From Streptococcus pneumoniae (GTDB taxonomy: Bacteria > Bacillota > Bacilli > Lactobacillales > Streptococcaceae): 64,000 bases of DNA. The notes under the pieces are model-generated. The model worked only from the letters and a program-made list of their open reading frames with translations. It did no database searches and was not told the origin of the DNA. Made by a program: the position numbers and the translations under genes. The stretch covers positions 124,001-188,000 of the forward strand of contig NZ_CKYA01000003.1 in assembly GCF_001113365.1 (NCBI RefSeq), given 5' to 3'. Positions 1 through 8,467 of this stretch are shown one piece after another. Positions within the stretch are counted from its first letter, which is position 1; every line of letters begins with the position of its first letter.

Positions 1-10
1 AATGCGATGA

Positions 11-394
11 TTATACACGGCGACGTTTTGGAGGACGAGCACCATTGTGTGGCACTGGAGTCACATCACGAATTGCTGTTACTTCAAGACCAGCGGCAGC
101 AAGCGCACGAATAGCTGACTCACGACCAGAACCTGGACCTTTTACAGTAACTTCAACTGATTTAAGACCGTGTTCTTGTGCAGATTTAGCAGCAGCTTCA
201 GAAGCCATTTGAGCAGCGAATGGTGTAGATTTACGAGAACCTTTGAAACCAAGAGCACCAGCTGATGACCAAGCAATTGCATTACCATGCACATCAGTAA
301 TCATAACAATAGTGTTATTAAATGTAGCGTGAATATGAGCAATACCAGATTCGATATTCTTTTTCACACGACGTTTACGTGTTGGTTTAGCCAA
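11..394 (-). CDS. rpsK: 30S ribosomal protein S11 (uS11)
   Basis: Full-length uS11 of 127 residues, part of the 30S platform near the 3' end of 16S rRNA. The [20 protein letters not shown] stretch and the basic C-terminal tail [11 protein letters not shown] are typical of the family. It lies 17 bp downstream of rpsM. The usual next gene, rpoA, would start just beyond the left edge of the window, so this is the last complete gene of the cluster seen here. Confidence 0.98.
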
Positions 395-411
395 GACTTT
401 TACCTCCTATA

Positions 412-777
412 TTATTTTTTCTTACCAGCAATCGCAACAGCTTTACCTTTACGAGTGCGAGCGTTGTTTTTAGTGTTTTGTCCACGGACAGGAAGTCCAC
501 GACGGTGACGGATACCACGGTATGAACCGATTTCCATCAAACGTTTGATGTTCAAGTTTACTTCACGACGAAGGTCACCTTCAACTTTGATTGCATCCAC
601 TTCACGACGGATAGCATCTTCTTGATCTGATGTAAGATCACGTACACGAACATCTTCTGAGATTCCAGCAGCAGCCAAAATTTTCTTAGATGTTGCAAGT
701 CCGATACCATAAACATAAGTCAATGAGATTACTACGCGTTTGTCATTTGGAATGTCAACTCCAGCAATACGAGCCAT
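412..777 (-). CDS. rpsM: 30S ribosomal protein S13 (uS13)
   Basis: Full-length uS13 of 121 residues, the 30S head protein that contacts the large subunit and P-site tRNA. The N-terminus [20 protein letters not shown] and the basic [10 protein letters not shown] tail are family hallmarks. It sits 17 bp after rpmJ and 17 bp before rpsK in the alpha-operon arrangement. Confidence 0.98.
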
Positions 778-794
778 GTTTTCTCCTTTCTATC

Positions 795-911
795 TTATCC
801 TTGACGTTGTTTGTGTTTTGGATTTGCTGGGCAAATTACCATAACACGACCATTACGACGAATAACTTTACAGTATTCGCAAATTGGTTTGACCGATGGT
901 CTTACTTTCAT
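795..911 (-). CDS. rpmJ: 50S ribosomal protein L36 (bL36), zinc type
   Basis: A 38-residue protein read directly from the minus strand between infA and rpsM. It starts [14 protein letters not shown] and ends [12 protein letters not shown]. Residues C11, C14, C27 and H33 form the CCCH zinc knuckle of the zinc-containing form of L36. Length, sequence and the infA-rpmJ-rpsM order all fit. Confidence 0.96.
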
Positions 912-935
912 TTCTTATCCCTCCAAGTTTTTCGA

Positions 936-1154
936 TTATTTAAAGCGGTAAGTGATACGTCCACGTGTCAAGTCATATGGACTCATTTCGACAGTAACAC
1001 GATCTCCCGCTAAAATACGAATATAGTTTTTACGAATTTTACCAGAAACTGTTGCTAAAATCTGATGTCCATTTTCAAGTTCAACCGTAAACATTGCATT
1101 CGGCATTGTATCAACTACTTTGCCTTCAACTTCAATCACATCGTCTTTTGCCAC
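936..1154 (-). CDS. infA: Translation initiation factor IF-1
   Basis: IF-1, 72 residues, a single S1/OB-fold domain that binds the 30S A site with IF-2 and IF-3. The start is a GTG, giving (M)AKDDVIEVEGKVVDTMPNAM and the usual length. A good ribosome binding site (GGAGGTG) sits 8 bases upstream. A longer reading from an upstream ATG adds 18 residues (CLEASNRN etc.) unlike any IF-1, so it is rejected. Follows adk after a gap of about 115 bp and precedes rpmJ. Confidence 0.95.
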   Translation of the reverse strand: MAKDDVIEVEGKVVDTMPNAMFTVELENGHQILATVSGKIRKNYIRILAGDRVTVEMSPYDLTRGRITYRFK

Positions 1155-1270
1155 GCAAAAGCACCTCCATAAATTTCGATTCGATGCCTCTAGACACAGA
1201 GACAACAATTATAAGTCAGACTATCTCAGTATAACATTTGTAGCGGATTTTTGCAAGTGTGAAAAGCGCT

Positions 1271-1909
1271 TTATTTCAAATTTGTCAATACTTTTTCGAT
1301 ATCTGAGAAGACATCATTGATATCTTGATTACCTTCGATGTCATGAACCAAACCTTTGGCACGGTAGTGAGCAATGATTGGTTCTCCTTGAGCAATATTA
1401 ACGTCCAATCGACGTTTTACTGTCTCAGGTTTATCATCTTCACGTTGGTAGTAATCTTCTTCTTTATAGTCAACTGGTGGGTTAAAGACCTTGTGGAAAG
1501 TTTCTCCAGTTACGCGGTGGATGATACGGCCACTCAAACGTTCCAAGAGGCTATCTGGATTCACTTCTATGTTGATGACGCCTTCTAGTTCAATGCCAAG
1601 TTCAGCCAATGTTTTGTCCAAGGCATGAGCTTGTTCGATTGTACGTGGGTAACCATCCAACAAGAATCCTGTTTCTTTAATATCATCTTGTGAAAGACGT
1701 TCTTTTACGATTCCATTTGTAACTTCATCAGGAACTAATTCACCCTTGTCAATATATGACTTAGCAAGAACACCCATTTCAGTTTGATTTGCCATTGCAG
1801 CGCGGAACATATCACCTGTTGAGATATGTGCAACATGGAATTGTTCTACGATTTTTGCTGCTTGAGTTCCCTTACCTGCACCAGGTAAGCCCATAATCAA
1901 AAGATTCAT
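1271..1909 (-). CDS. adk: Adenylate kinase
   Basis: Interconverts ATP + AMP and 2 ADP in the cytoplasm. It has 212 residues, the long-LID form. The P-loop GLPGAGKGT lies at about residues 7-15, and the DGYPRT motif and the LID with [13 protein letters not shown] are visible. The LID lacks the four cysteines of zinc-type bacterial kinases. It lies between secY and infA, the usual firmicute position, so it is co-transcribed with ribosomal genes. Confidence 0.98.
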
Positions 1910-1993
1910 GATCTGATCTCCTTATTTTATTTTTAAATAGAAGCAAAAAGTCTTTTCACCCCTATTTAAAAACAAAATAGAAGAGGGGAGACC

Positions 1994-2017
1994 AAACTCT
2001 CACAAATGTCAGAGTTT
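1994..2017 (-). other. Stem-loop in the secY-adk gap
   Basis: Arms AAACTCT and AGAGTTT enclose a 10-base loop in the 150-bp gap after secY. Outside them are a purine run (GGAG) and a pyrimidine run (CTCC) that could extend the stem. The minus-strand RNA then runs into a pyrimidine-rich stretch. It could be a weak attenuator or a processing site. No clean U-tract follows, so it is not called a terminator. Confidence 0.35.
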
Positions 2018-2059
2018 AAACCTCCACTCCCTCAGCATTTACTGATTCCGTAAATACTT

Positions 2060-3370
2060 TTATTCTGTTCTGTCCATGAAACCAACATACTTACGTTTCA
2101 ATAGGTAACCTTCCAATTGCTTGATTCCTTCGATACCAGTAGAGATAATGATCAAGAGACTTGTTCCACCAAAGGCAACAACATCAGAAAGACCAAATAC
2201 ATCTTTAGCTGCAATCGGCAAAATGGAAATCACACCAAGGAAGAGGGAACCAACAGTTGCAAGACGACGAAGAAGTTTAGACATATATTCTTCTGTACCT
2301 TTACCAGGACGAACTCCATGGATATAGGCACCGCTCTTTTGTAGGTTCTCTGCCGCTTTTTCAGGATTAATCTGTACAAACGTATAGAAGAATGTAAAGA
2401 GAATAATCAACAAAGCATACATGGCAATACCAGTTGGAGAAGTGGTTGCCAACATCTCTTGTGCTACCCTTACCCAAGCCCAATCATGACCTGTAGCGCT
2501 CAAAAATTGAAGAATCGCCGCAGGCGCTGCAGTAATCGAACTTGCAAAGATAACAGGGATAACTCCAGCAGGGTTTACCTTCAATGGAAGGTAAGAGCTA
2601 GATGGAGCACCTTGTGCAACCTTAGTATATTGGATTGGAATTTTGTATTCTGCTTGTTGAACATAAGTTGTAAAGTAAATAATCAACAATACAGTAATAA
2701 TCAAAATGATTACGAAAATGATAGATGAAGTGATACGGCTACTTGGGACGTTCACAAAGTAGTCTACATAGATGCCCTGAATCATCTCTGGAATTGAGGC
2801 AACAATCCCGGCAAAGATAATCATGGAAACACCGTTTCCGTATCCCTTATCTGTAATTTGCTCACCCAACCAAGTGACAATCATACTACCAGCTGTTAAG
2901 ATGATACCAATCGTCAGAAAAACTTGTGGAGTTAAAGCAGTTTTAATCAATTGAGCTCCAGCCAAGGTATTAAAACCAGCTGTAATCCCGATAGATTGCA
3001 CAAAAGCGAGAACTAGAGCAATATAACGAGTAGCTTGATTCAATTTTCTTCGGCCTACTTCCCCTTGTTTTCCCCACTCTACAAACTTGGGTAAAATATC
3101 CATTTGCAAGAGTTGGACAACGATAGAAGCAGTGATATAGGGACTAACTCCTAGGGCAAAAATCGAAAAGTTTTTTAGGGCATTCCCCGACACCAAGCTC
3201 AACATGTTTAAGAAGGATAATCCACTTAAAGCATTCAAGCTATTGGCATTCACACCAGGAACTGTAATGCTAGTTCCGATACGAAAGACCAAAACGATAA
3301 AAATTGTAAATAAAATTTTTGATCGAACCTGCTTGACTTTAAGAGCTTCTCTTAATAATTTAAAAAACAT
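2060..3370 (-). CDS. secY: Preprotein translocase subunit SecY
   Basis: The central pore subunit of the SecYEG channel, 436 residues and full length, with about ten hydrophobic segments. The N-terminus MFFKLLREALKVKQVRSKIL, the plug region near GLSFLNMLSLVSGNALKNFS, and the cytoplasmic loop KIPIQYTKVAQGAPSSSYLP (about residue 240) are recognisable. It starts 12 bp after rplO. This is the general housekeeping SecY, not an accessory SecY2. Confidence 0.98.
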   Translation of the reverse strand: MFFKLLREALKVKQVRSKILFTIFIVLVFRIGTSITVPGVNANSLNALSGLSFLNMLSLVSGNALKNFSIFALGVSPYITASIVVQLLQMDILPKFVEWGKQGEVGRRKLNQATRYIALVLAFVQSIGITAGFNTLAGAQLIKTALTPQVFLTIGIILTAGSMIVTWLGEQITDKGYGNGVSMIIFAGIVASIPEMIQGIYVDYFVNVPSSRITSSIIFVIILIITVLLIIYFTTYVQQAEYKIPIQYTKVAQGAPSSSYLPLKVNPAGVIPVIFASSITAAPAAILQFLSATGHDWAWVRVAQEMLATTSPTGIAMYALLIILFTFFYTFVQINPEKAAENLQKSGAYIHGVRPGKGTEEYMSKLLRRLATVGSLFLGVISILPIAAKDVFGLSDVVAFGGTSLLIIISTGIEGIKQLEGYLLKRKYVGFMDRTE

Positions 3371-3382
3371 AGGTCACCTCTC

Positions 3383-3823
3383 TTAGATGACTTCTACTGA
3401 ACCACCTTTAGCAGTGATAGCTTCTTCAGCTGATTTAGAGAATTTAGCTGCTTTCACAGTCAATTTCTTAGTCAACTCACCGTTACCAAGAATTTTAATA
3501 CCTGATTTTTCAGCTTTAACAATTCCTGCTTCGATAAGAACAACTGGAGTAACCTCAGCACCATCTTCAAAGACGTTCAATTGGTCAAGGTTCACAATTG
3601 CGTATTCTTTAGCGTTGATGTTAGTGAATCCACGTTTTGGAAGACGACGGAACAATGGAGTTTGTCCACCTTCAAAACCAAGGCGAACTCCGCCACCGCT
3701 ACGAGCTTTTTGACCTTTTTGACCACGACCAGATGTTTTACCGTTACCTGATGAAGTACCACGACCAACGCGGTTACGTACTTTACGAGAACCTTCTGCA
3801 GGTTTCAATTCATGAAGTTTCAT
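3383..3823 (-). CDS. rplO: 50S ribosomal protein L15 (uL15)
   Basis: Full-length uL15, 146 residues. The Gly/Arg/Lys-rich N-terminal extension (GRGTSSGNGKTSGRGQKGQK) penetrates the rRNA core and is typical of the family. It immediately precedes secY. The 144-bp gap on its upstream side, towards rpmD, is long for an operon and rich in hairpins. Confidence 0.98.
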   Translation of the reverse strand: MKLHELKPAEGSRKVRNRVGRGTSSGNGKTSGRGQKGQKARSGGGVRLGFEGGQTPLFRRLPKRGFTNINAKEYAIVNLDQLNVFEDGAEVTPVVLIEAGIVKAEKSGIKILGNGELTKKLTVKAAKFSKSAEEAITAKGGSVEVI

Positions 3824-3863
3824 TTTTATTTTCTCCTCTTTTGTAAAATGCTAGCGCCGATAA

Positions 3864-3961
3864 GGGAGAAAAGGTTGTCTCCCCCATCAACTCGCCTATA
3901 CGACGTCATCATAGATGACTATATCTAGTTTTAGGGGATGGTATAGTGCACATCCCCTAAA
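3864..3961 (-). other. Three consecutive stem-loops between rpmD and rplO
   Basis: Three inverted repeats lie in a row: a 10-bp perfect stem TTAGGGGATG/CATCCCCTAA (3931-3960), GTCATC/GATGAC with a 3-base loop (3905-3919), and GGGAGA/TCTCCC (3864-3883). None has a U-tract on the transcribed strand, and the downstream genes (rplO, secY, adk) are essential. RNA processing, translational coupling control or a ribosomal-protein binding site are more likely than termination. Confidence 0.5.
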
Positions 3962-3967
3962 AATTCA

Positions 3968-4150
3968 TTAGTTTACTTCTTCAACTGTTACCAAGTGAGA
4001 TACTGCTGTGATCATACCACGGATAGCAGCGTTATCTTCTTTAATAACAGAGCTGTTCAATTTGCCAAGTCCAAGTGCTACAACAGTTTTACGTTGTGAT
4101 GGAATGCGTCCGATTGGAGACTTAGTCAAAGTAATTTTAATTTGAGCCAT
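3968..4150 (-). CDS. rpmD: 50S ribosomal protein L30 (uL30)
   Basis: 60 residues, starting MAQIKITLTKSPIGRIPSQR, the usual length for bacterial L30. An in-frame extension to an ATG 54 bases upstream would add 18 residues not found in L30, so the MAQIK start is chosen. It follows rpsE by 13 bp and precedes the structured gap before rplO. Confidence 0.96.
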   Translation of the reverse strand: MAQIKITLTKSPIGRIPSQRKTVVALGLGKLNSSVIKEDNAAIRGMITAVSHLVTVEEVN

Positions 4151-4163
4151 TTTATCCCCTTTC

Positions 4164-4658
4164 TTATGCCAAATCAGAAACTGAAATACCACGAAGGGCA
4201 GCAACTTCTTCAGCGCGTTTCAATTGTTTCAAACCTTCAACAGTTGCACGAACAATGTTGATTGGAGTGTTAGAACCAAGTGATTTAGATGTAATATCTG
4301 CCACACCTGCCAATTCCACAACGGCACGAACTGCACCACCAGCGGCAACTCCAGAACCTTCTACAGCAGGTTTCAACAATACTTTCGCTCCACCGAATTC
4401 TGAAAGAACTTCGTGTGGGATTGTTGTTCCAACCATAGGAACTTCGATCAAGTTTTTCTTAGCATCATCTACTGCTTTACGGATTGCTTCTGGAACTTCT
4501 TGAGCTTTACCAGTACCAAATCCTACGCGACCGTTGTGGTCACCAACAACAACAAGAGCTGCGAAACGAAGACGACGTCCACCTTTAACAACTTTTGTAA
4601 CACGGTTGACAGCAACTACGCGTTCTTCTAATTCAACTGCATTGTCTTTAAATGCCAT
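4164..4658 (-). CDS. rpsE: 30S ribosomal protein S5 (uS5)
   Basis: 164 residues with the N-terminal dsRNA-binding S5 fold (FAALVVVGDHNGRVGFGTGKA) and the C-terminal domain with VLLKPAVEGSGVAAGGAVR. S5 takes part in decoding accuracy and mRNA unwinding at the entry site. It lies between rplR (17 bp) and rpmD. Confidence 0.98.
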   Translation of the reverse strand: MAFKDNAVELEERVVAVNRVTKVVKGGRRLRFAALVVVGDHNGRVGFGTGKAQEVPEAIRKAVDDAKKNLIEVPMVGTTIPHEVLSEFGGAKVLLKPAVEGSGVAAGGAVRAVVELAGVADITSKSLGSNTPINIVRATVEGLKQLKRAEEVAALRGISVSDLA

Positions 4659-4675
4659 TTTCTAGTGTCCTCCTA

Positions 4676-5032
4676 TTAGAATTTCAATCCGTTTTCACGA
4701 GCTGCATCAGCCAAAGCTTTCACACGTCCGTGATATAGATATCCACCGCGGTCGAACACCACTTCTGAAATACCTTTAGCGTTTGCACGTTCTGCAACGA
4801 GTTTACCGACAGCAACGGCTTGTTCAGTTTTAGTTCCTTTTGAAACTTCTTTGTCAAGAGTTGAAGCACTTGCGAGCGTTACACCCGCTACGTCATCAAT
4901 CACTTGAGCGTAGATGCCTGTATTAGAACGGAATACGTTCAAACGTGGGCGATCAGCAGTTCCAGAGAGTTTTCCGCGAACGCGACGGTGGCGTTTTTGG
5001 CGGAGTTTGTTTTTATCTGGTTTTGAAATCAC
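4676..5032 (-). CDS. rplR: 50S ribosomal protein L18 (uL18)
   Basis: The 5S rRNA-binding protein L18, 118 residues when started at GTG, reading (M)[20 protein letters not shown]. An AGAGGTG ribosome binding site lies about 7 bases before this GTG. The alternative upstream ATG adds 13 residues not typical of L18. The C-terminal [19 protein letters not shown] motif is diagnostic. Confidence 0.95.
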
Positions 5033-5115
5033 AGTTTTCACCTCTTTAGTTTTAAATCGTGTGCTATGCACAAAGTTGGAAAATAGGTTGGTGGTTGAGA
5101 ATCAACCACTCAACA

Positions 5116-5652
5116 TTATTTACCTGTTTTACCTTCTTTACGGCGAACGAATTCACCAACGTAACGGATACCTTTACCTTTATATGGTTCTGGTGAACGA
5201 AGGCTACGTACGTAAGCAGCTGTTTGACCAACTACTTCTTTTGAAATTCCGCTAACAACGATTGTTGTTGGGTTTGGAAGTTCAAAAGTAATTCCTTCTG
5301 GAGCTTCAACTTCGTCTGGATGAGATTTACCAACAGCCAAAACAAGTTTAGATCCTTGAAGTTGTGCACGGTAACCAACCCCACGCATTTCAAGTTCTTT
5401 CTTGAATCCTTCTGATACACCAACAACCATGTTGTTCAAAAGGGCACGAGTAGTTCCGTGAATAGTTTTCATTTCTTTTGAATCGTTTGGACGGTGAAGA
5501 GTCACTTCAGTACCTTCCACACGGATTTCAATATCTTTTGAGAACTCACGAGTAAGTTCTCCTTTAGGTCCTTTTACAGTTACAAGGTTGTCATTGTTAG
5601 TGAGTTCAACACCAGCAGGCAACACGATAACTTTATTACCAATACGTGACAT
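5116..5652 (-). CDS. rplF: 50S ribosomal protein L6 (uL6)
   Basis: 178 residues with two repeated L6 domains and the signature RSPEPYKGKGIRY near the C-terminus. It binds at the base of the L7/L12 stalk. The gap on its upstream side, towards rpsH, is 188 bp and holds structured element A. Confidence 0.98.
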   Translation of the reverse strand: MSRIGNKVIVLPAGVELTNNDNLVTVKGPKGELTREFSKDIEIRVEGTEVTLHRPNDSKEMKTIHGTTRALLNNMVVGVSEGFKKELEMRGVGYRAQLQGSKLVLAVGKSHPDEVEAPEGITFELPNPTTIVVSGISKEVVGQTAAYVRSLRSPEPYKGKGIRYVGEFVRRKEGKTGK

Positions 5653-5743
5653 GTTTATTTTCTCCTGTTAAATTGTCAGGCCAGAACGGCCAGTTTTCAC
5701 GGGGGCTAAATCGATTTCTCGATTTAAAGGAACATTTAGGTTT

Positions 5744-5829
5744 CAATTTCAAAGTGAATCTAGGCATCGTCTCGCAGGCATAACTTTGGGTTAGGCAAGA
5801 GACGATAACGAAGAGTCACAAAGAAATTG
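5744..5829 (-). repeat. Structured intergenic element A (rpsH-rplF gap), paired with element B
   Basis: This stretch aligns along its whole length with 6325-6409 on the other side of rpsH. It forms nested stems: outer CAATTTC/GAAATTG, then GTGA/TCAC, then inner ATCGTCTC (5766-5773)/GAGACGAT (5799-5806), and a small TAAC/GTTA tip. In element B the inner and outer stems differ in sequence but still pair fully. Conserved shared boxes are TCTAGGCAT, CATAACTT and GTTAGGCAA. A separate AAATCGA/TCGATTT hairpin lies beside it at 5708-5725. Function unknown. Confidence 0.75.
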
Positions 5830-5840
5830 GGAGCTAAATA

Positions 5841-6239
5841 TTACCAAACGTAAGCGATAACCTCTCCACCAACATTCTTTTGGCGTGCTTCTTTATCAGT
5901 AAGCAAACCTTCAGAAGTTGAAAGGATAGCAATTCCAAGTCCGTTAAGAACTTTTGGAAGGTCTTCACGTTTTTTGTAGACACGAAGTCCTGGTTTAGAA
6001 ACACGTTTCAAGTTAGTGATAACTTTTTCACCGTTTGGTCCATATTTAAGGAATACACGGATGATGCCTTGTTTGTCATCTTCGATGATTTCAACGTTTT
6101 TTACAAAACCTTCGCGTTTAAGGATTTCAGCAATCCCTTTTTTGATGTTTGATGCAGGTACTTCAAGTACTTCGTGTTTAGCTTGGTTAGCGTTACGAAT
6201 ACGAGTTAGGAAGTCTGCGATTGGGTCAGTCATAACCAT
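5841..6239 (-). CDS. rpsH: 30S ribosomal protein S8 (uS8)
   Basis: 132 residues, a primary 16S rRNA-binding protein (central domain), with the C-terminal ILSTSEGLLTDKEARQKNVG signature. In E. coli S8 is the autogenous repressor of the spc operon. Here the gene is bracketed by two homologous structured spacers (5744-5829 and 6325-6409), which makes that role worth testing. Confidence 0.98.
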   Translation of the reverse strand: MVMTDPIADFLTRIRNANQAKHEVLEVPASNIKKGIAEILKREGFVKNVEIIEDDKQGIIRVFLKYGPNGEKVITNLKRVSKPGLRVYKKREDLPKVLNGLGIAILSTSEGLLTDKEARQKNVGGEVIAYVW

Positions 6240-6324
6240 TTTGTTTTTCTCCTCTTACTAGTAGTTTGCAAGTTGCACTTGCTAGTTAATGATTGAGCTG
6301 GGCTCAGAATATGTTTCTAGGTTT

Positions 6325-6409
6325 CAATTCCTAAGTGAGTCTAGGCATCTGCTTGCAGACATAACTTGAGTTAGGCAAAAGCAGATAACGACGAATCACG
6401 ACGGGATTG
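6325..6409 (-). repeat. Structured intergenic element B (rpsN-rpsH gap), paired with element A
   Basis: Homologue of the element at 5744-5829. Its outer stem is CAATTCC/GGGATTG, followed by GTGA/TCAC, and its inner stem is ATCTGCTT (6347-6354)/AAGCAGAT (6379-6386). The inner stem differs from element A on both arms in a way that keeps every pair, which is the mark of selection on RNA (or cruciform) structure. The rest of the 180-bp gap holds an ACTAG-type inverted repeat and GAGC/GCTC. Confidence 0.75.
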
Positions 6410-6419
6410 AAAGTTAGAA

Positions 6420-6605
6420 TTACCAAGATGCTTTTGTTACACCAGGAATTTGTCCTTTGTAAGCTAATTCACGGAAGCAAACACGGCAAAGTTTAAATTT
6501 GCGGTAAACTGAATGTGGACGACCACATTTTTCACAACGAGTATAAGCTTGAGTAGAGAACTTCGCTGGACGTTTGTTCTTAGCAATCATTGATTTTTTA
6601 GCCAT
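6420..6605 (-). CDS. rpsN: 30S ribosomal protein S14, zinc-binding type (uS14)
   Basis: 61 residues, the short zinc form of S14. CEKC and CRVC pairs form the zinc knuckle, and the tail [11 protein letters not shown] is typical. It follows rplE by 17 bp. The longer zinc-free paralogue used by some firmicutes under zinc limitation is not in this window. Confidence 0.97.
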
Positions 6606-6622
6606 TAGATTTACCTCCTATA

Positions 6623-7165
6623 TTATTTTGCAAAAGGCATTCCAAGGCCTGTAAGCAATGCACGTGACTCTTCGTCAGTGTTAGCAGTTGTTACGATAAC
6701 GATGTCAAGACCACGAGTTTTGTCAACGTCATCGAAGTTGATTTCTGGGAAGATCAATTGTTCTTTCACACCAAGTGTGTAGTTTCCGCGTCCATCAAAT
6801 GATTTTGTTGGAACACCGTGGAAGTCACGTACACGTGGAAGTGAAACTGAAACCAATTTATCCAAGAATTCGTACATACGTTCACCACGAAGGGTAACTT
6901 TTGCACCGATCGCAACACCTTCACGAAGACGGAAGCCGGCGATTGATTTTTTAGCTTTAGTGATAAGTGGTTTTTGACCTGAGATAAGTGCCAATTCTTC
7001 AGCAGCTTTTTCAAGGCTTTTAGCGTTTGATACAGCTTCACCAACACCCATGTTCAAAACGATCTTATCTACTTTAGGCACAGCCATCACTGATGAGTAG
7101 TTGAATTGTTCTGTCAAAGCAGGAACTACTTCATTAAGATATTTTTCTTTTAAACGATTTGCCAT
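6623..7165 (-). CDS. rplE: 50S ribosomal protein L5 (uL5)
   Basis: 180 residues, a 5S rRNA-binding protein of the central protuberance. The ALTEQFNYSSVMAVPKVDKI start region, the LRGERMYEFLDKL stretch and the FPEINFDDVDKTRGLDIVIV region are diagnostic. It lies between rplX (23 bp) and rpsN. Confidence 0.98.
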   Translation of the reverse strand: MANRLKEKYLNEVVPALTEQFNYSSVMAVPKVDKIVLNMGVGEAVSNAKSLEKAAEELALISGQKPLITKAKKSIAGFRLREGVAIGAKVTLRGERMYEFLDKLVSVSLPRVRDFHGVPTKSFDGRGNYTLGVKEQLIFPEINFDDVDKTRGLDIVIVTTANTDEESRALLTGLGMPFAK

Positions 7166-7188
7166 TATACTTCTCCTTTCCTTCGTGA

Positions 7189-7494
7189 TTAATCAAGCAC
7201 TTCGCCTGATTTTTTGTTGTAGCGAACTTTTTTACCGTCTACAAATTTGTAACCAACACGACCAGCTACACCATTTTTGTCCAAAACTTGAACGTTTGAT
7301 ACGTGAATAGCTGCTTCTTTCTCGATGATCCCACCTTGAGGAAGCTCGTTAGTTGGACGTTGGTGTTTCTTAACGATGTTAACACCTTCAACGATAACTT
7401 TGTTTACTTTTGGAAGGGCAGTAAGGACAACAGCTTCTGTTCCCTTATCTTTACCAGCGATTACGCGAACTTTGTCGCCTTTTTTTACAAACAT
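7189..7494 (-). CDS. rplX: 50S ribosomal protein L24 (uL24)
   Basis: 101 residues with the N-terminal KOW motif ([20 protein letters not shown]), an early assembly initiator of the 50S subunit. It follows rplN across a 78-bp gap with two small hairpins and precedes rplE. Confidence 0.97.
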
Positions 7495-7519
7495 TAGGTT
7501 TCTCCTTGATTTTTCTTAC

Positions 7520-7552
7520 GCCCATAAGGGCACCCTGGAGGTAAATCCAGGG
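7520..7552 (-). other. Two tandem hairpins between rplN and rplX
   Basis: GCCC/GGGC (7520-7531) and a 7-bp stem CCCTGGA/TCCAGGG (7533-7552) sit back to back in the gap. There is no U-tract on the transcribed strand, so this is probably a structured spacer and not a terminator. Confidence 0.4.
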
Positions 7553-7572
7553 GACTAGTTTGTTTCTAAAAA

Positions 7573-7941
7573 TTAAAGTACTTCTGGAGCAAGTGACACA
7601 ATCTTCATGAAGCCACCTTCACGCAATTCACGTGCAACTGGGCCAAAGATACGTGTTCCGCGAGGAGTTTTGTCTTCACGGATGATAACTGCTGCGTTTT
7701 CGTCAAATTTGATGTATGAACCATCAGCACGACGAGCACCTGATTTAGTACGAACGATAACTGCTTTAACAACGTCACCTTTTTTAACCGCACCACCAGG
7801 AGTAGCTTGTTTTACAGATGCCACGATAACATCACCGATGTTTGCAAATTTACGTCCTGAACCACCAAGAACTTTGATAGTCAAGATTTCGCGAGCACCG
7901 CTGTTGTCTGCGACTTTCAAACGAGTTTCTGTTTGAATCAT
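7573..7941 (-). CDS. rplN: 50S ribosomal protein L14 (uL14)
   Basis: 122 residues, an interface protein that forms bridge B8 and is the docking site of RsfS. The N-terminus MIQTETRLKVADNSGAREIL and the basic GGAVKKGDVVKAVIVRTK segment identify it. It lies 25 bp after rpsQ. Confidence 0.98.
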   Translation of the reverse strand: MIQTETRLKVADNSGAREILTIKVLGGSGRKFANIGDVIVASVKQATPGGAVKKGDVVKAVIVRTKSGARRADGSYIKFDENAAVIIREDKTPRGTRIFGPVARELREGGFMKIVSLAPEVL

Positions 7942-7966
7942 TTCAGTTTTCTCCTTTCAGGTTTGA

Positions 7967-8227
7967 TTAGATGATGACCGCTTCTTCAACAACTTCTACA
8001 AGACGGAAACGTTTTGTAGCTGAAAGCGGGCGAGTTTCCATGATACGTACGATATCGCCTTCTTTGGCAACATTGTTTTCATCATGAGCTTTGTATTTTT
8101 TAGAGTAGTTAATACGTTTACCATAGACTGGGTGGTTACGTTTTGTTTCAACTACAACTGTGATTGTCTTGTCCATTTTGTCAGATACAACACGTCCAAC
8201 AAGAACTTTACGATTATTGCGTTCCAT
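7967..8227 (-). CDS. rpsQ: 30S ribosomal protein S17 (uS17)
   Basis: 86 residues, OB-fold, binds helices 7 and 11 of 16S rRNA. The segments [15 protein letters not shown] and [20 protein letters not shown] are diagnostic. It lies 24 bp after rpmC. Confidence 0.98.
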
Positions 8228-8251
8228 TGAAATTTCTCCTTCCCTAGTCTA

Positions 8252-8458
8252 TTATTTCGCTTCAGATTGAACTGTTTTGATACGAGCGATTTGTTTTTTA
8301 ACTTCTTTCAAGCGAGCTGTTTGTTCCAATTGACCAGTAGCAGCTTGGAAACGAAGTTCAAACAATTCTTTTTTCAATTCGTTTTCGCGCTTCGCAAGTT
8401 CTTCTTGAGAAAGACCACGAAGTTCTTTAACAAATTCTTTTACTTCATTAAGTTTCAT
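8252..8458 (-). CDS. rpmC: 50S ribosomal protein L29 (uL29)
   Basis: 68 residues, two-helix protein at the polypeptide exit tunnel that helps dock trigger factor and SRP. The [20 protein letters not shown] signature is present. It follows rplP by 9 bp, so the two are likely translationally coupled. Confidence 0.97.
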
Positions 8459-8467
8459 GCCTTCTCC

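Noticed and set aside
1015..1022. TACGAATA (cin-box match) on the plus strand in infA
   Set aside because: It lies inside conserved infA coding sequence (complement of a YIRI reading) and points to no gene start.
6194..6201. TACGAATA (cin-box match) on the plus strand in rpsH
   Set aside because: Part of the conserved RIRNAN coding region of S8; no gene follows on that strand.
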